Source of the DNA: JAWQFO01 sp033436665
GTDB lineage: Bacteria > Pseudomonadota > Alphaproteobacteria > Rhodobacterales > Rhodobacteraceae
Assembly (NCBI RefSeq): GCF_033436665.1
Contig: NZ_JAWQFO010000002.1
Location: 434,001 to 498,000, forward strand
Reading direction: 5' to 3'
Length of the DNA: 64,000 nt
How positions within the stretch are numbered: position 1 is the stretch's first letter; each line of letters opens with the position of its first letter. Of this stretch, positions 54,281-63,812 are shown piece by piece. Both the position numbers and the translations under genes were made by a program. Under the pieces are notes generated by a model. The model was not told where the DNA came from and did no database searches. It worked only from the letters and a program-made list of their open reading frames with translations.

Positions 54281-55404
54281 GCGGCCACCGCAGGCTTTGC
54301 GCGTCCGGCGCGCCGCGGCGTGGCGCATTTCCCCAAAAGGCCCAGCACGATCAGCGTCCCGAGACCGGACGGCATGTAGACCAGCGGCCAGAGCGTCGGA
54401 TCCTTCAGGACGACATCCTCGAGAGCCGAGCGCAGCCCGTCGAGCAGCAGCAGGATGCCGAAGGCGATCACCACCTCGCGCCAGATGCCGAAGCGCGAAT
54501 AGCCGCCGACCAGCAGCGTCGCGAACCCGACCATCGCCGCCACTCCTGCAAAAAGCGGTGCGGCGAGGCGGCCGTTGAACTCGGTCACGATTTCCGACAG
54601 GTCCTGGTCGATGCGTTCCGCCAGCCGCGGCCAGGACGTCAGGAATTCGCTGCTCACAAGTGCGCGTACCGAGACGCGCCGCGTGCTGTCGTTGCGCACC
54701 AGCGCCGAGATGTCGAATGAGAAATCCCGGAAGTTCGCGGTGGCAAGCCGGCGCGAATGCTGGGTGAGCCGTTGGGCCATGCCGTCGACCATGATCAGCG
54801 TCGTCCCGTCGCCGCTGCGCACGAGGTAGGCCTCGGCGGCGGTATAGATCACGCCTTCCTCTGCGTTGCGCCGGTCCGACAGGAAGACGTCGCGCAGCAC
54901 CCCGTCGCTGCCGATGCTGCGGGTGTAGAAGGTCACGCCCCGCGTCGGGTGCAGGAAGGTGCCCTCGGTCAGCAGCCGCGCCGTGACGTTGCGCGAGATT
55001 TCCTCCTCGCGTTCGGTCAGGCGCGCCTGCGCCATCGGCGCCAGCACGTGGCAGAGCACGCTCGACATCGCGAAAACTGTCAGCGCAAACAGAAACACCG
55101 GCCGCGCCAGCCGGAACGGGCCCGAGCCTGTGGCCTGCATCACCGTCAGCTCGCTCTCGTTGGACAGGCGATTGGTGACGTAGACGGTCGCCGCGAAACT
55201 GGCGATCGGGATCACGGTGAGGATGAGGCGCGGCAGGCCGAGGGCTGTGAACTCGGCGAAGACCAGCGCCGACTGACCGTCGCCGATCAGCCGGTCGAAT
55301 AGCACGACCGCCCGGTTGATCCAGAAGATCGCGACCAGCACCAGCGCGAAAAAGCCGAACATGACCAGCAGCTGCGACAGGATGTATCTGTCGATTCTCG
55401 CCAC
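54277..55404 (-). CDS. lptF: LPS export ABC transporter permease LptF
   Basis: 375 aa with the same YjgP/YjgQ fold as LptG. N-terminal helices start at MARIDRYILSQLLVMFGFFALVLVAI, a periplasmic domain fills about 125-265 and C-terminal helices follow. The cytoplasmic coupling region includes NELSNESELTVMQATGSG-type NRLSNESELTVMQATG near 79. It is the first gene of the minus-strand lptFGD-surA-pdxA-rsmA series, divergent from pepA with 139 nt between the starts. Confidence 0.93.
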   Translation of the reverse strand: MARIDRYILSQLLVMFGFFALVLVAIFWINRAVVLFDRLIGDGQSALVFAEFTALGLPRLILTVIPIASFAATVYVTNRLSNESELTVMQATGSGPFRLARPVFLFALTVFAMSSVLCHVLAPMAQARLTEREEEISRNVTARLLTEGTFLHPTRGVTFYTRSIGSDGVLRDVFLSDRRNAEEGVIYTAAEAYLVRSGDGTTLIMVDGMAQRLTQHSRRLATANFRDFSFDISALVRNDSTRRVSVRALVSSEFLTSWPRLAERIDQDLSEIVTEFNGRLAAPLFAGVAAMVGFATLLVGGYSRFGIWREVVIAFGILLLLDGLRSALEDVVLKDPTLWPLVYMPSGLGTLIVLGLLGKCATPRRAGRAKPAVAA

Positions 55405-55543
55405 CGCGCCGTTGCCCTTCTTGTTCCGCTCGTTTGATTGCAGCGGAGATTAGACCAAAGCCCGGGCGGCGGAAACTGCTATCTGGTCATCGGCGGGAGG
55501 GCGCGCTAGGTCTGGGGTGCAACCGAACAAGGAAGGCCCGCGC

Positions 55544-57016
<1,473 letters not shown>

Positions 57017-57019
57017 GCC

Positions 57020-57478
57020 TTGGGCAGCGCGTTCTTCTACCACCTGACGCGGCGCCCGATGGAAGAGACGTTGGCGATGCTGCTGGAAAAGGCGCATGCG
57101 GTGGGCTGGCCGGTCATGGTGCGCGGCACCGATCCCGCCCGCATGGCCTGGCTCGACGAGAAGCTCTGGCTCGGCCCCGAGGACGGCTTTCTGCCGCACG
57201 GGCTGGAAGGCGGACCGCATGACGCGCTGCAGCCGATCCTGCTCGGCACCGGCACCGGGGACACCAATGCCGCGCGCTGCCTGATGTCGGTCGACGGCGC
57301 CGAGGTCACGGCGACGGAGGTGGACACGTTGGAGCGCGTGTGCGTGCTTTTCGACGGTGCCGACACAGAGGCGCTCGCCCGCGCGCGCAGCCAGTGGAAG
57401 GCACTCAAGGACGCGGGCGCCCGCGCGCAGTACTGGTCCGAAGACTCCGGCCGCTGGGAAAAGAAGGCTGAAACCTGA
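57020..57478 (+). CDS. holC: DNA polymerase III subunit chi
   Basis: 152 aa, starting at TTG 57020, 3 nt after pepA. Family sequence: FFYHLTRRPMEETLAMLLEKAHAVGWPVMVRG and LWLGPEDGFLPHGLEGGPHDALQPILLGTG, each within the N-terminal 85 residues. Chi links the clamp loader to SSB. The pepA-holC order is widespread in proteobacteria, which supports the TTG start. Confidence 0.92.
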   Translation: MGSAFFYHLTRRPMEETLAMLLEKAHAVGWPVMVRGTDPARMAWLDEKLWLGPEDGFLPHGLEGGPHDALQPILLGTGTGDTNAARCLMSVDGAEVTATEVDTLERVCVLFDGADTEALARARSQWKALKDAGARAQYWSEDSGRWEKKAET

Positions 57479-57569
57479 GCCGCCGCGCACCGGCCGCGCG
57501 CCTCTCTCTGGTTCACAAATATCCCCGCCGGAGGCTCCCGCAGGCGCCACACGCGCCGACGGCAACCGC

Positions 57570-58151
57570 CTAGCGCGTCAGCGACAACTCGCCGTTCGAG
57601 ATCTCGATGCGGCCCCAGCGCTGCAGGTATTCCATGCCGAGCAGCGATTGCGACATCTCCCCGCCGTTGACCACCGCGGGCAGGTCGGTGTCGGTGACCG
57701 GCCCCAGCGTCACCCGGTCGATCCGCACCGGCGCCGTGCGCACCTCGCCGTTGGCCGTCATCGCGCGCCCGATGTAATTCAGCCCGTCCGGGTCCAGGCC
57801 GACCCGATCCGCGTCCTCCCGCGTCAGCACCATGCCCGACGCCCCGGTGTCGACGACGAAGTCGACCGGCGCGCCGTTGACCTCGGCGCGCAGGTAGTAA
57901 TGCCCGTCGCCCATCCGCGGCACCACGATCCGGTTCTCGTCGGAGAACACCACCTGCCGCGGCTGTACCGTGTCGCGGATGTCCTCCCAGAGCCCTACGA
58001 TCGCGATCACGCCGAGAAAGATCAGCACCCAAGCCGCGGCCTGCTGCAGGGTCTTGTTGAGCGACAGGCGGGACTGCGACACGAACCAGCCCGCGATCAC
58101 GAGGCCGAGCAGTCCCAGGTAGATCAACCGTCCGATGTCGTGGCTTTCCAT
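57570..58151 (-). CDS. Membrane-anchored clan AA aspartic protease (TIGR02281-like)
   Basis: 193 aa. Two membrane helices (about 8-25 and 38-55) precede a retropepsin-like domain with the catalytic FVVDTGASG (Asp101-Thr-Gly) and the flap-like NYIGRAMTANGEVRTAPVRID. The end has SLLGMEYLQRWGRIEI, the usual close of this family. Like retropepsins it would need to dimerise to be active. Substrate unknown; the active site probably faces the periplasm. Confidence 0.87.
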   Translation of the reverse strand: MESHDIGRLIYLGLLGLVIAGWFVSQSRLSLNKTLQQAAAWVLIFLGVIAIVGLWEDIRDTVQPRQVVFSDENRIVVPRMGDGHYYLRAEVNGAPVDFVVDTGASGMVLTREDADRVGLDPDGLNYIGRAMTANGEVRTAPVRIDRVTLGPVTDTDLPAVVNGGEMSQSLLGMEYLQRWGRIEISNGELSLTR

Positions 58152-58195
58152 GCGCGCACTCCCCCCCTCCGAAATAGGGGCGCGCGCGGCAGATG

Positions 58196-58819
58196 TCAGC
58201 CCGGGCCGGGGCCGAAACCGAAGGCGCTGAGCCCGTCGAGCACGAATTGCACCGAAAGGGCCGCCAGCAGCATGCCGAAAAGGCGCGTCAGCACGGTGAT
58301 GCCGGTCTTGCCCAGAAGCCGCCCGATCCGGCCGCTGGCCATGAAGAACAGCATCACGATCGCCAGCACCGCCGCTGTCGCCCCCAGCACCATGGCCGCG
58401 CCTTCTGCGCCCGGGCGCTGACCCATCAGCAGGACGATCGATGCGATGGCCCCGGGTCCGGCGATCAGCGGGATCGCGAGCGGGAAAACCGAGGGGTCGT
58501 CGCGCTCGGCCTCGCTGTGATCCTCGCGGCGCTTGGTTCGGCGTTCGAAGAGCATCTCGAGCGCCGTCAGAAACAGCAGGATGCCGCCCGCGACGCGAAA
58601 GGCCGGCATCGAGATACCCGCGACGCTCAGCACCGCATCGCCGAAGATCGCGAAGGCCAGCAGCACCACTGAAGCGATCGCGCAGGCGCGAAAGGCGATG
58701 CGGCGCTGCTGCGCCTCGCCCATGTTCTGGGTGATCGCGATGTAGAGCGGCGCCAACCCGATCGGGTCGATGACCACGAACATGGTTACGAAGGCGGTGG
58801 TGATGAAGGCGTAGTCCAG
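58196..58819 (-). CDS. MarC family integral membrane protein, probable CTG start
   Basis: A protein of about 207 aa with six membrane helices of the MarC/YchE family (VVIDPIGLAPLYIAIT near the start, PLAIPLIAGPGAIASIVLLMG in the middle). The first ATG (58783) would cut off the start of helix 1. Twelve codons upstream the frame reads LDYAFITTAFVT, the normal MarC N-terminus, beginning at a CTG (58819) with GGGACAGG upstream, and no ATG/GTG/TTG is available. I therefore place the start at CTG 58819; 58783 is the conservative alternative. Transport function of MarC proteins is not established. Confidence 0.75.
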   Translation of the reverse strand: MDYAFITTAFVTMFVVIDPIGLAPLYIAITQNMGEAQQRRIAFRACAIASVVLLAFAIFGDAVLSVAGISMPAFRVAGGILLFLTALEMLFERRTKRREDHSEAERDDPSVFPLAIPLIAGPGAIASIVLLMGQRPGAEGAAMVLGATAAVLAIVMLFFMASGRIGRLLGKTGITVLTRLFGMLLAALSVQFVLDGLSAFGFGPGPG

Positions 58820-58850
58820 CGTCCTGTCCCTTGTTCGGCGTCGCGCCCCG

Positions 58851-60701
58851 TCAGGCCGACTGCGCCGTTTCCAGCTTTTCCATGGCGCTCATCCAGAGCG
58901 TCTCGGCCCGGTCGAGCGCGTCCATGACCTCGGCGTACTTGCGGTTCCAGACCTCGAGCTCGCCGACCTTGTCCTCGGCGTAAAGCTCCGGGTCCGCCAG
59001 CTTCTTCGCCAGCTTGTCGCGCATTTTGTTGATCTTCTCGACCCGCGCCTCCGCCTTGCGCGCCTCGGCCCGCAGCGCCAATGTCTCCTCGCGGCTGACC
59101 TTCTTGGGCGCGGCCTTCGGTTTCTTCTTCTCGGCGGGCTTTTCCGGGGCAAGCAGCATCCGCCGGTAGGCCTCGAGGTCGTCCTCGTAGGGTTTCACCG
59201 TCCCGCCCGAGACCAGCCAGAGCCGGTCTGCCACCATCGACAGCAGGTGCATGTCGTGGCTGACGAGGATCACCGCGCCGGAATAGGCGGTCAGCGCCTC
59301 CACCAGCCCCTCGCGGCTTTCGATGTCGAGGTGGTTGGTGGGCTCGTCGAGGATCAGCAGGTGCGGCGCGTCGAGCGTCGCCAGCAGCAGCGAAAGACGC
59401 GCCTTCTGGCCGCCCGACAGCCGCCCGACCTCGGTCTCGGCCTGGTCCGGACCCAGACCGAAGCCCGCAAGCTGCGCCCGCAGCTTTGAGGGCATCACGC
59501 CGGGGCGCGCCGCGATCATGTGCTGCAGCGGGGTCTCGTCCACCCGCAACTCCTCGACCTGGTGCTGGGCGAAGAAGCCGACCCGCAGCTTGCGCGCCTT
59601 GGTCTGTTTGCCTTCCATCAGCGGCAGGCGCTCCGACAAGAGCTTCGCCAGCGTCGACTTGCCCTGTCCGTTCCGGCCCAGAAGCGCGATCCGGTCGTCC
59701 TGGTCGATGCGCAGGTTCAGCCGCGACAGTACCGGCTTGTCGCCGTAGCCGGTGACGCCGCCCTCGAGGCTGATGATCGGCGGCGACAGTTCTTCGGGCT
59801 CGGGGAAGGTGAAGACCTTGCGCGCGGCCTCCTCGGGCGGGGTGATCATCTCCATCCGCTCGATCATCTTCAGGCGCGACTGTGCCTGCTTGGCCTTGCT
59901 GGCCTTGGCCCGGAAGCGGTCGACGAAGGATTGCAGGTGCTCGCGCCGGGCCTGCTGCTTCTTGGCCATCGCCGCCTGGACTGCGCGCTGCTCGGCGCGC
60001 TGGCGCGCGAACTGGTCGTAGGGGCCCTGGTAGAAGGTCAGGCGGCGCTCGTCGAGATGCAGGATCGCGCCCACGGCCCTGTTCAGCAGGCCGCGGTCGT
60101 GACTGATGATGATGACCGTATGCGGGTAGCGCGCGAGGTAGGATTCGAGCCAGAGCGCCCCTTCGAGGTCGAGGTAGTTGGTCGGCTCGTCGAGCAGCAG
60201 GAGGTCGGGCTGCGAGAACAGCACGGCCGCCAGTGCCACGCGCATCCGCCAGCCGCCCGAGAAGGCCGAGCAGGGCATCCGCTGCTCGGCATCGTCAAAG
60301 CCGAGGCCCTTCAGGATCGTCGAGGCACGCGCCTCGGCCGACCAGGCGTCTATGTCGGCGAGCCGGGTCTGGATCTCGGCGATGCGATGCGCGTCGCCCT
60401 GTGTCTCGGCTTCGTGCATCAGCGCCGCGCGCTCGGTGTCGGCGGCCAGTACGGTGTCGATCAGCGAGGTCCCGGACGAAGGCACTTCCTGTGCGACGCC
60501 GCCGATCCGCGCGCGCGAGGGCAGCGAGATCTCGCCGCCGTCGAGCGGCAGCTCGCCACGGATGATCCGGAACAGCGTCGTTTTGCCCGCGCCGTTGCGC
60601 CCGACAAGGCCGACCTTGTGGCCGTCGGGGATCGTCGCGCTCGCCTCCTCGAAGAGGGGTCGGCCCTCGACCGAATAGCTTATGTTCTGGATCTTCAGCA
60701 T
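58851..60701 (-). CDS. ABC-F family ATP-binding protein (YheS-like)
   Basis: 616 aa, two ABC domains without membrane helices. Walker A motifs are GRNGAGKTT (near 35) and GRNGQGKST (near 342). Signatures are FSGGWRMRVAL and LSGGQKARLSL, and Walker B ends LLLDEPTNYLD and LILDEPTNHLD. The interdomain linker is Arg/Lys/Gln-rich (RQRAEQRAVQAAMAKKQ...). A C-terminal coiled coil (about 520-616) resembles YheS/EF-3-like ABC-F proteins, which act on the ribosomal E site. It is distinct from the Uup-like copy at 20496. Confidence 0.92.
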   Translation of the reverse strand: MLKIQNISYSVEGRPLFEEASATIPDGHKVGLVGRNGAGKTTLFRIIRGELPLDGGEISLPSRARIGGVAQEVPSSGTSLIDTVLAADTERAALMHEAETQGDAHRIAEIQTRLADIDAWSAEARASTILKGLGFDDAEQRMPCSAFSGGWRMRVALAAVLFSQPDLLLLDEPTNYLDLEGALWLESYLARYPHTVIIISHDRGLLNRAVGAILHLDERRLTFYQGPYDQFARQRAEQRAVQAAMAKKQQARREHLQSFVDRFRAKASKAKQAQSRLKMIERMEMITPPEEAARKVFTFPEPEELSPPIISLEGGVTGYGDKPVLSRLNLRIDQDDRIALLGRNGQGKSTLAKLLSERLPLMEGKQTKARKLRVGFFAQHQVEELRVDETPLQHMIAARPGVMPSKLRAQLAGFGLGPDQAETEVGRLSGGQKARLSLLLATLDAPHLLILDEPTNHLDIESREGLVEALTAYSGAVILVSHDMHLLSMVADRLWLVSGGTVKPYEDDLEAYRRMLLAPEKPAEKKKPKAAPKKVSREETLALRAEARKAEARVEKINKMRDKLAKKLADPELYAEDKVGELEVWNRKYAEVMDALDRAETLWMSAMEKLETAQSA

Positions 60702-60743
60702 GCCCGCGCCTTTAGCAGAGCGCCGCGGGACTGGAAAGCGGGC

Positions 60744-61367
60744 TTACTCGAAGGGTTCGCCAGTCAGTTCGGTCTCGATGGTCACGGTGATCTCGTCGCC
60801 GACGCCGAAGGTGGTGCCATCGGGCGGCAGGCCGGCGTCGACCCCGAAATCCGAACGGCGGAACATGCCGCTGGCCGAGAACCCCACCCGCGCGTGCGGC
60901 TCGAAGGGTTGTCTGCCCCAGCTTTCGTTGAACGTGACCTCGAGCGTCACCGGCGCGGTGGCGCCCTTCAGTCCCAGATCGCCGGTCAACTGCGCCGTCC
61001 GGTCGCCGGTGCGCGTGACCGAGGTCGAGCGGAAGGTGATCTCGGGGTGCGCGCCCGCATCGAGCCAGTCGGGGCCGAGCAGCAATTCGCGGAACCCATC
61101 GGGCGGTCTCGGCAGGTCGAGCGAGTCGGTGCGGATCGTCACATCGAGTTGCGCCGCTTCGGGCGCGTCCGGGTCCAGTTCCAGCGTGCCCGCGATGTCG
61201 TCGAACCCGGCGGTGTAGTTCGAAAACCCGAGGTGGTTGACCGAGAAGAAGACTGTCGTATGCGACGGATCGACGGTGAAGGTCTGCGCCCAGATCTCGC
61301 GGTCGATATCCTGCGCCGCAGCGGCACCTGCGACAGGCAGGGCGAGGATCAGCAAGGCGTGGCGCAT
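60744..61367 (-). CDS. YceI family periplasmic protein
   Basis: 207 aa. Signal peptide MRHALLILALPVAGAAAAQ (cleavage about 18-19), then a YceI beta-barrel: FTVDPSHTTVFFSVNHLGFSNYTAGFDDIAGTLELDP over about 32-70, and ADLGLKGATAPVTLEVTF. YceI proteins are lipocalin-like carriers that bind isoprenoid-type lipids such as octaprenyl compounds. The start at 61367 gives the secretion signal. It stands alone. Confidence 0.9.
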   Translation of the reverse strand: MRHALLILALPVAGAAAAQDIDREIWAQTFTVDPSHTTVFFSVNHLGFSNYTAGFDDIAGTLELDPDAPEAAQLDVTIRTDSLDLPRPPDGFRELLLGPDWLDAGAHPEITFRSTSVTRTGDRTAQLTGDLGLKGATAPVTLEVTFNESWGRQPFEPHARVGFSASGMFRRSDFGVDAGLPPDGTTFGVGDEITVTIETELTGEPFE

Positions 61368-61572
61368 GGTGGCGGCTCCCGTTTCCTGCACAAGAGCTAT
61401 CACGGGGCGCGATGCGGGCAAGCGCAACGAGTCGGAAGAAGTGTGCCTGCTGGACGCTGCGTGAATCGCGCGCGAGCGCCCCGGCCGCCCTTTCCAAGGC
61501 ACCAGACCCGTGATAACCGGGCGCCGACATCAAGACAGGCCCCGGCGAGGGCCGGAAACAGGAGACTGCCCG

Positions 61573-61995
61573 ATGGCCCTCGAACGCACTTTTTCGATCA
61601 TCAAGCCCGACGCGACGCGCCGCAACCTCACCGGCAAGATCAATGCCAAGCTCGAAGACGCCGGCCTGCGCATCATCGCGCAGAAGCGGATTCACATGAG
61701 CAAGGCCCAGGCCGGCGTGTTCTACGCCGTGCACGCCGAGCGCCCGTTCTACGACGAACTGTGCGAATTCATGTCGTCGGCCCCGGTTGTCGTTCAGGTG
61801 CTGGAAGGCGAGGACGCCATCACCAAGAACCGCGAAGTGATGGGAGCCACCAACCCCGCCGACGCGGCCCCCGGCACGATTCGCGCCGAGTTCGCCGAAT
61901 CCGTCGGTGAGAACTCGGTGCATGGCTCGGACGCGCCGGAAACGGCCGCTGTCGAGATCGCCTATTTCTTCTCGGGAACCGAACTGGTCGGCTGA
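61573..61995 (+). CDS. ndk: Nucleoside diphosphate kinase
   Basis: A 140-aa enzyme that balances NTP and dNTP pools through a phospho-His intermediate. It begins MALERTFSIIKPDATRRNLTG in two conserved blocks, with the active His117 in ENSVHGSDAPETA. A strong intrinsic terminator follows 24 nt after the stop. Confidence 0.97.
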   Translation: MALERTFSIIKPDATRRNLTGKINAKLEDAGLRIIAQKRIHMSKAQAGVFYAVHAERPFYDELCEFMSSAPVVVQVLEGEDAITKNREVMGATNPADAAPGTIRAEFAESVGENSVHGSDAPETAAVEIAYFFSGTELVG

Positions 61996-62018
61996 CCGGT
62001 TCTGAAGTTTCGAAGACC

Positions 62019-62048
62019 AAGGGCCGGCGCTTCAACGCCGGCCCTTTT
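62019..62048 (+). terminator. Rho-independent terminator of ndk
   Basis: An 11-bp perfect stem (AAGGGCCGGCG with CGCCGGCCCTT), 6-nt loop CTTCAA and a TTTT run. It begins 24 nt after the ndk stop and lies just before the stop of the convergent TfoX_C gene, so it could serve both. Confidence 0.9.
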
Positions 62049-62052
62049 GCAT

Positions 62053-62382
62053 TCAGCGCGGCGGGCGCACGCCGATCTCATCGAGCATGCGTTCCAAAGC
62101 GTCCTGCGAAGCGTCGAAGGAGGCGGCCTTGATCGCGTCGAAGCGTTCGCGCAGCGCCTTTTTCTCCGCGCCCTTGCAATCGTTCCACGGCCGGCCCTGC
62201 AACCCCATGACGAGAACGTAGTAACCTATGAAATGCGGTCGCATGCCGCTTTCGAGAAGCCGGGCATATGCGGCGTCGGCGCCGAGATCGCGCAACTCCT
62301 CGGCAGAGGCAATGCCCGCGCGGTCGCAGGCGACCTCATAAGCGGGTCCGAGATTGCGGATCGACGAGACGGGTGTCGGCAT
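62053..62382 (-). CDS. TfoX/Sxy C-terminal domain protein
   Basis: 109 aa forming one TfoX C-terminal (helix-hairpin-helix-like) domain: SSIRNLGPAYEVACDRAGIASAEELRDLGADAAYARLL in two blocks, then a family-typical FIGYYVLVMGLQGRPWNDC. It lacks the TfoX N-terminal domain, so it is not a full competence regulator. ATG at 62382. Similar stand-alone domains are common in alphaproteobacteria; function unknown. Confidence 0.85.
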   Translation of the reverse strand: MPTPVSSIRNLGPAYEVACDRAGIASAEELRDLGADAAYARLLESGMRPHFIGYYVLVMGLQGRPWNDCKGAEKKALRERFDAIKAASFDASQDALERMLDEIGVRPPR

Positions 62383-62426
62383 GGCGACTGGATACAGCCC
62401 GCCGAAAGGTCTGTCACCGTCACAGT

Positions 62427-62552
62427 TCAGATGCTGGCATAATCCGTGATCAGCGGCATCTCGGGATCCACCTTGCGGGGTTCCGTCTTGGCCACTTGAA
62501 CGGTTGCCTGGCCTGGCCGCGGATCGCGTTTTTTCTTCTTGTCCTCGGGCAT
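62427..62552 (-). CDS. 41-aa basic small ORF
   Basis: ATG 62552 to TGA 62427-62429, upstream of the TfoX_C gene on the same strand (44 nt between). It encodes MPEDKKKKRDPRPGQATVQV then a C-terminal half rich in Pro and Lys ending DYASI. A CAGGA-type ribosome-binding site lies about 10 nt upstream. Low complexity and no domain, but the charged, non-shadow composition and position suggest a real small protein. Confidence 0.5.
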   Translation of the reverse strand: MPEDKKKKRDPRPGQATVQVAKTEPRKVDPEMPLITDYASI

Positions 62553-62883
62553 GTGTCCGGTCCTGCTGCTTTATCGCTCGATCTTGCCCCCAGATGAACG
62601 TCGCAACCATTTCTGCCGAGAGAATGGCGGCGAGGGGAAAGTTTCAAGGCAGCAGCGCCCCCCGCGAAAGCTCGGTCGGTGAATTCATTAGGACTGGGTG
62701 GCGCCGGTTCTCAAAGGAAAAACGCGCCAAAGAGGCGCGATCGCCCGCGACCTGATGCACCCGTATCACGCCGCATCTCCGAGCGGGGCGCAAATTGGGC
62801 AAGCACGGAGCCATGCCGCAGTTGCGGTCAGCGCCGCAACACAGGTGTCAGAAATGGATAGAGTTCCCGCATCGCGGGGTCTG
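62553..62883. other. 331-nt stretch without a convincing gene
   Basis: No frame here looks coding. A 7-bp perfect inverted repeat, GTTGCGG/CCGCAAC (62821-62840, 6-nt loop), lies just after the stop of the minus-strand gene at 62884 and could be its hairpin terminator, although no T-run follows. Confidence 0.4.
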
Positions 62884-63567
62884 TCAGGCGCTTGTAAGGC
62901 CCGCCATCGGTCTGGGAACGCGGGCGAGCTTGAGTGCCAAACCTGCATCGCCGGCTTCGCCCGAATGGCTGACAAAGCGTTTCAGCAGCTCGGTGCGGAA
63001 CTCCAGCTCCGAAGCCTTGTCGGCGATCTGGCGCGCGACGTCGCCGCCGGGATCGATCTGCCGCGTGAACTGGCTGTGACGGCAAAGGTTCAACAGCGGC
63101 ATGCACAAGTCGGCAAGGATGTTGGTCGCAAGCCGCTCGTTGTGGTCGGTGATCGACTGCTCGAATCCGATGTCGGTCAGAAAGGCGAAATTGATCGCGC
63201 CGAGAAATTCCTTGAAGCGGAAGATGGCGTTGCGCGCACCGTCCTGGACGTCGGTCACGAGCACATGCGCTCCGGAGAGAACCAGCCCCGGCAGCTCGAC
63301 GAGAAATTCCGGGATCGATAGCACGTGCGCGCCCGACGGCGGCAGGCCCTCCACCACGCTCCGGATCGCCTGCGCGATGCGCTCGACGATCACCGTCTCG
63401 ATGGCGCAGATTTCCGGAAACGAGGTGCGGTTGCGGAAGCTGTGACTGGTGATCTCACAGGCGCGCACTCCGATGCGGCCGTCCCGGATCACCAGGTTGA
63501 AGGCCAGGCGGCGCGACGACAGCTTGGCGGCAGGGCTGAGATCCAGGGAATAGTTGTTCATGTGCAA
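62884..63567 (-). CDS. Protein of unknown function, divergent from a CheB-type gene
   Basis: 227 aa, start at ATG 63567 or the second Met (63561). No signal peptide or membrane segment. Visible stretches are SSRRLAFNLVIRDGRIGVRACE (19-40 in two parts), RFKEFLGAINFAFLTDIGFEQS (about 117-138) and a helical C-terminus. I do not recognise the family. The upstream spacer of 245 nt is A+T-rich (CATTCTTAACGAGGTGTTAACG), unlike its surroundings, and separates it from the divergent signalling gene, hinting at shared regulation. Confidence 0.6.
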   Translation of the reverse strand: MHMNNYSLDLSPAAKLSSRRLAFNLVIRDGRIGVRACEITSHSFRNRTSFPEICAIETVIVERIAQAIRSVVEGLPPSGAHVLSIPEFLVELPGLVLSGAHVLVTDVQDGARNAIFRFKEFLGAINFAFLTDIGFEQSITDHNERLATNILADLCMPLLNLCRHSQFTRQIDPGGDVARQIADKASELEFRTELLKRFVSHSGEAGDAGLALKLARVPRPMAGLTSA

Positions 63568-63812
63568 GTACCGGCTCTTCTGGTTTGTGTGAGAACTACA
63601 TCAACCATTCTTAACGAGGTGTTAACGTTGCGCCCGTATGCGACTGTTAATCAGAAGTTTCTTTCGATCATGATGGCTCTGGCGCGCGACTCCCGTTTGG
63701 CATGATGTTGGTGGTACTTGCGCAACTGATGGTTGCCGGGCAAGCATAGGGAAAGAAGCTTAACGAGGCTGGGAGACGGCGTTCGGCCGGACGGGTGGCA
63801 GGAGGTGAGACC

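Noticed and set aside
57515..57534. AAATATCCCCGCCGGAGG motif resembling a recurrent rhodobacterial intergenic element
   Set aside because: Only one copy in the window, and my memory of its recurrence cannot be verified here.
59520..61910. 796-codon frame across the YheS-like, YceI and Ndk genes
   Set aside because: It crosses three well-supported genes in the wrong frame or strand and has no domain.
63690..63730. Possible sigma54 promoter before the CheB-type gene (TTGG...TTGC)
   Set aside because: The GG-GC spacing is two bases short of the required geometry.
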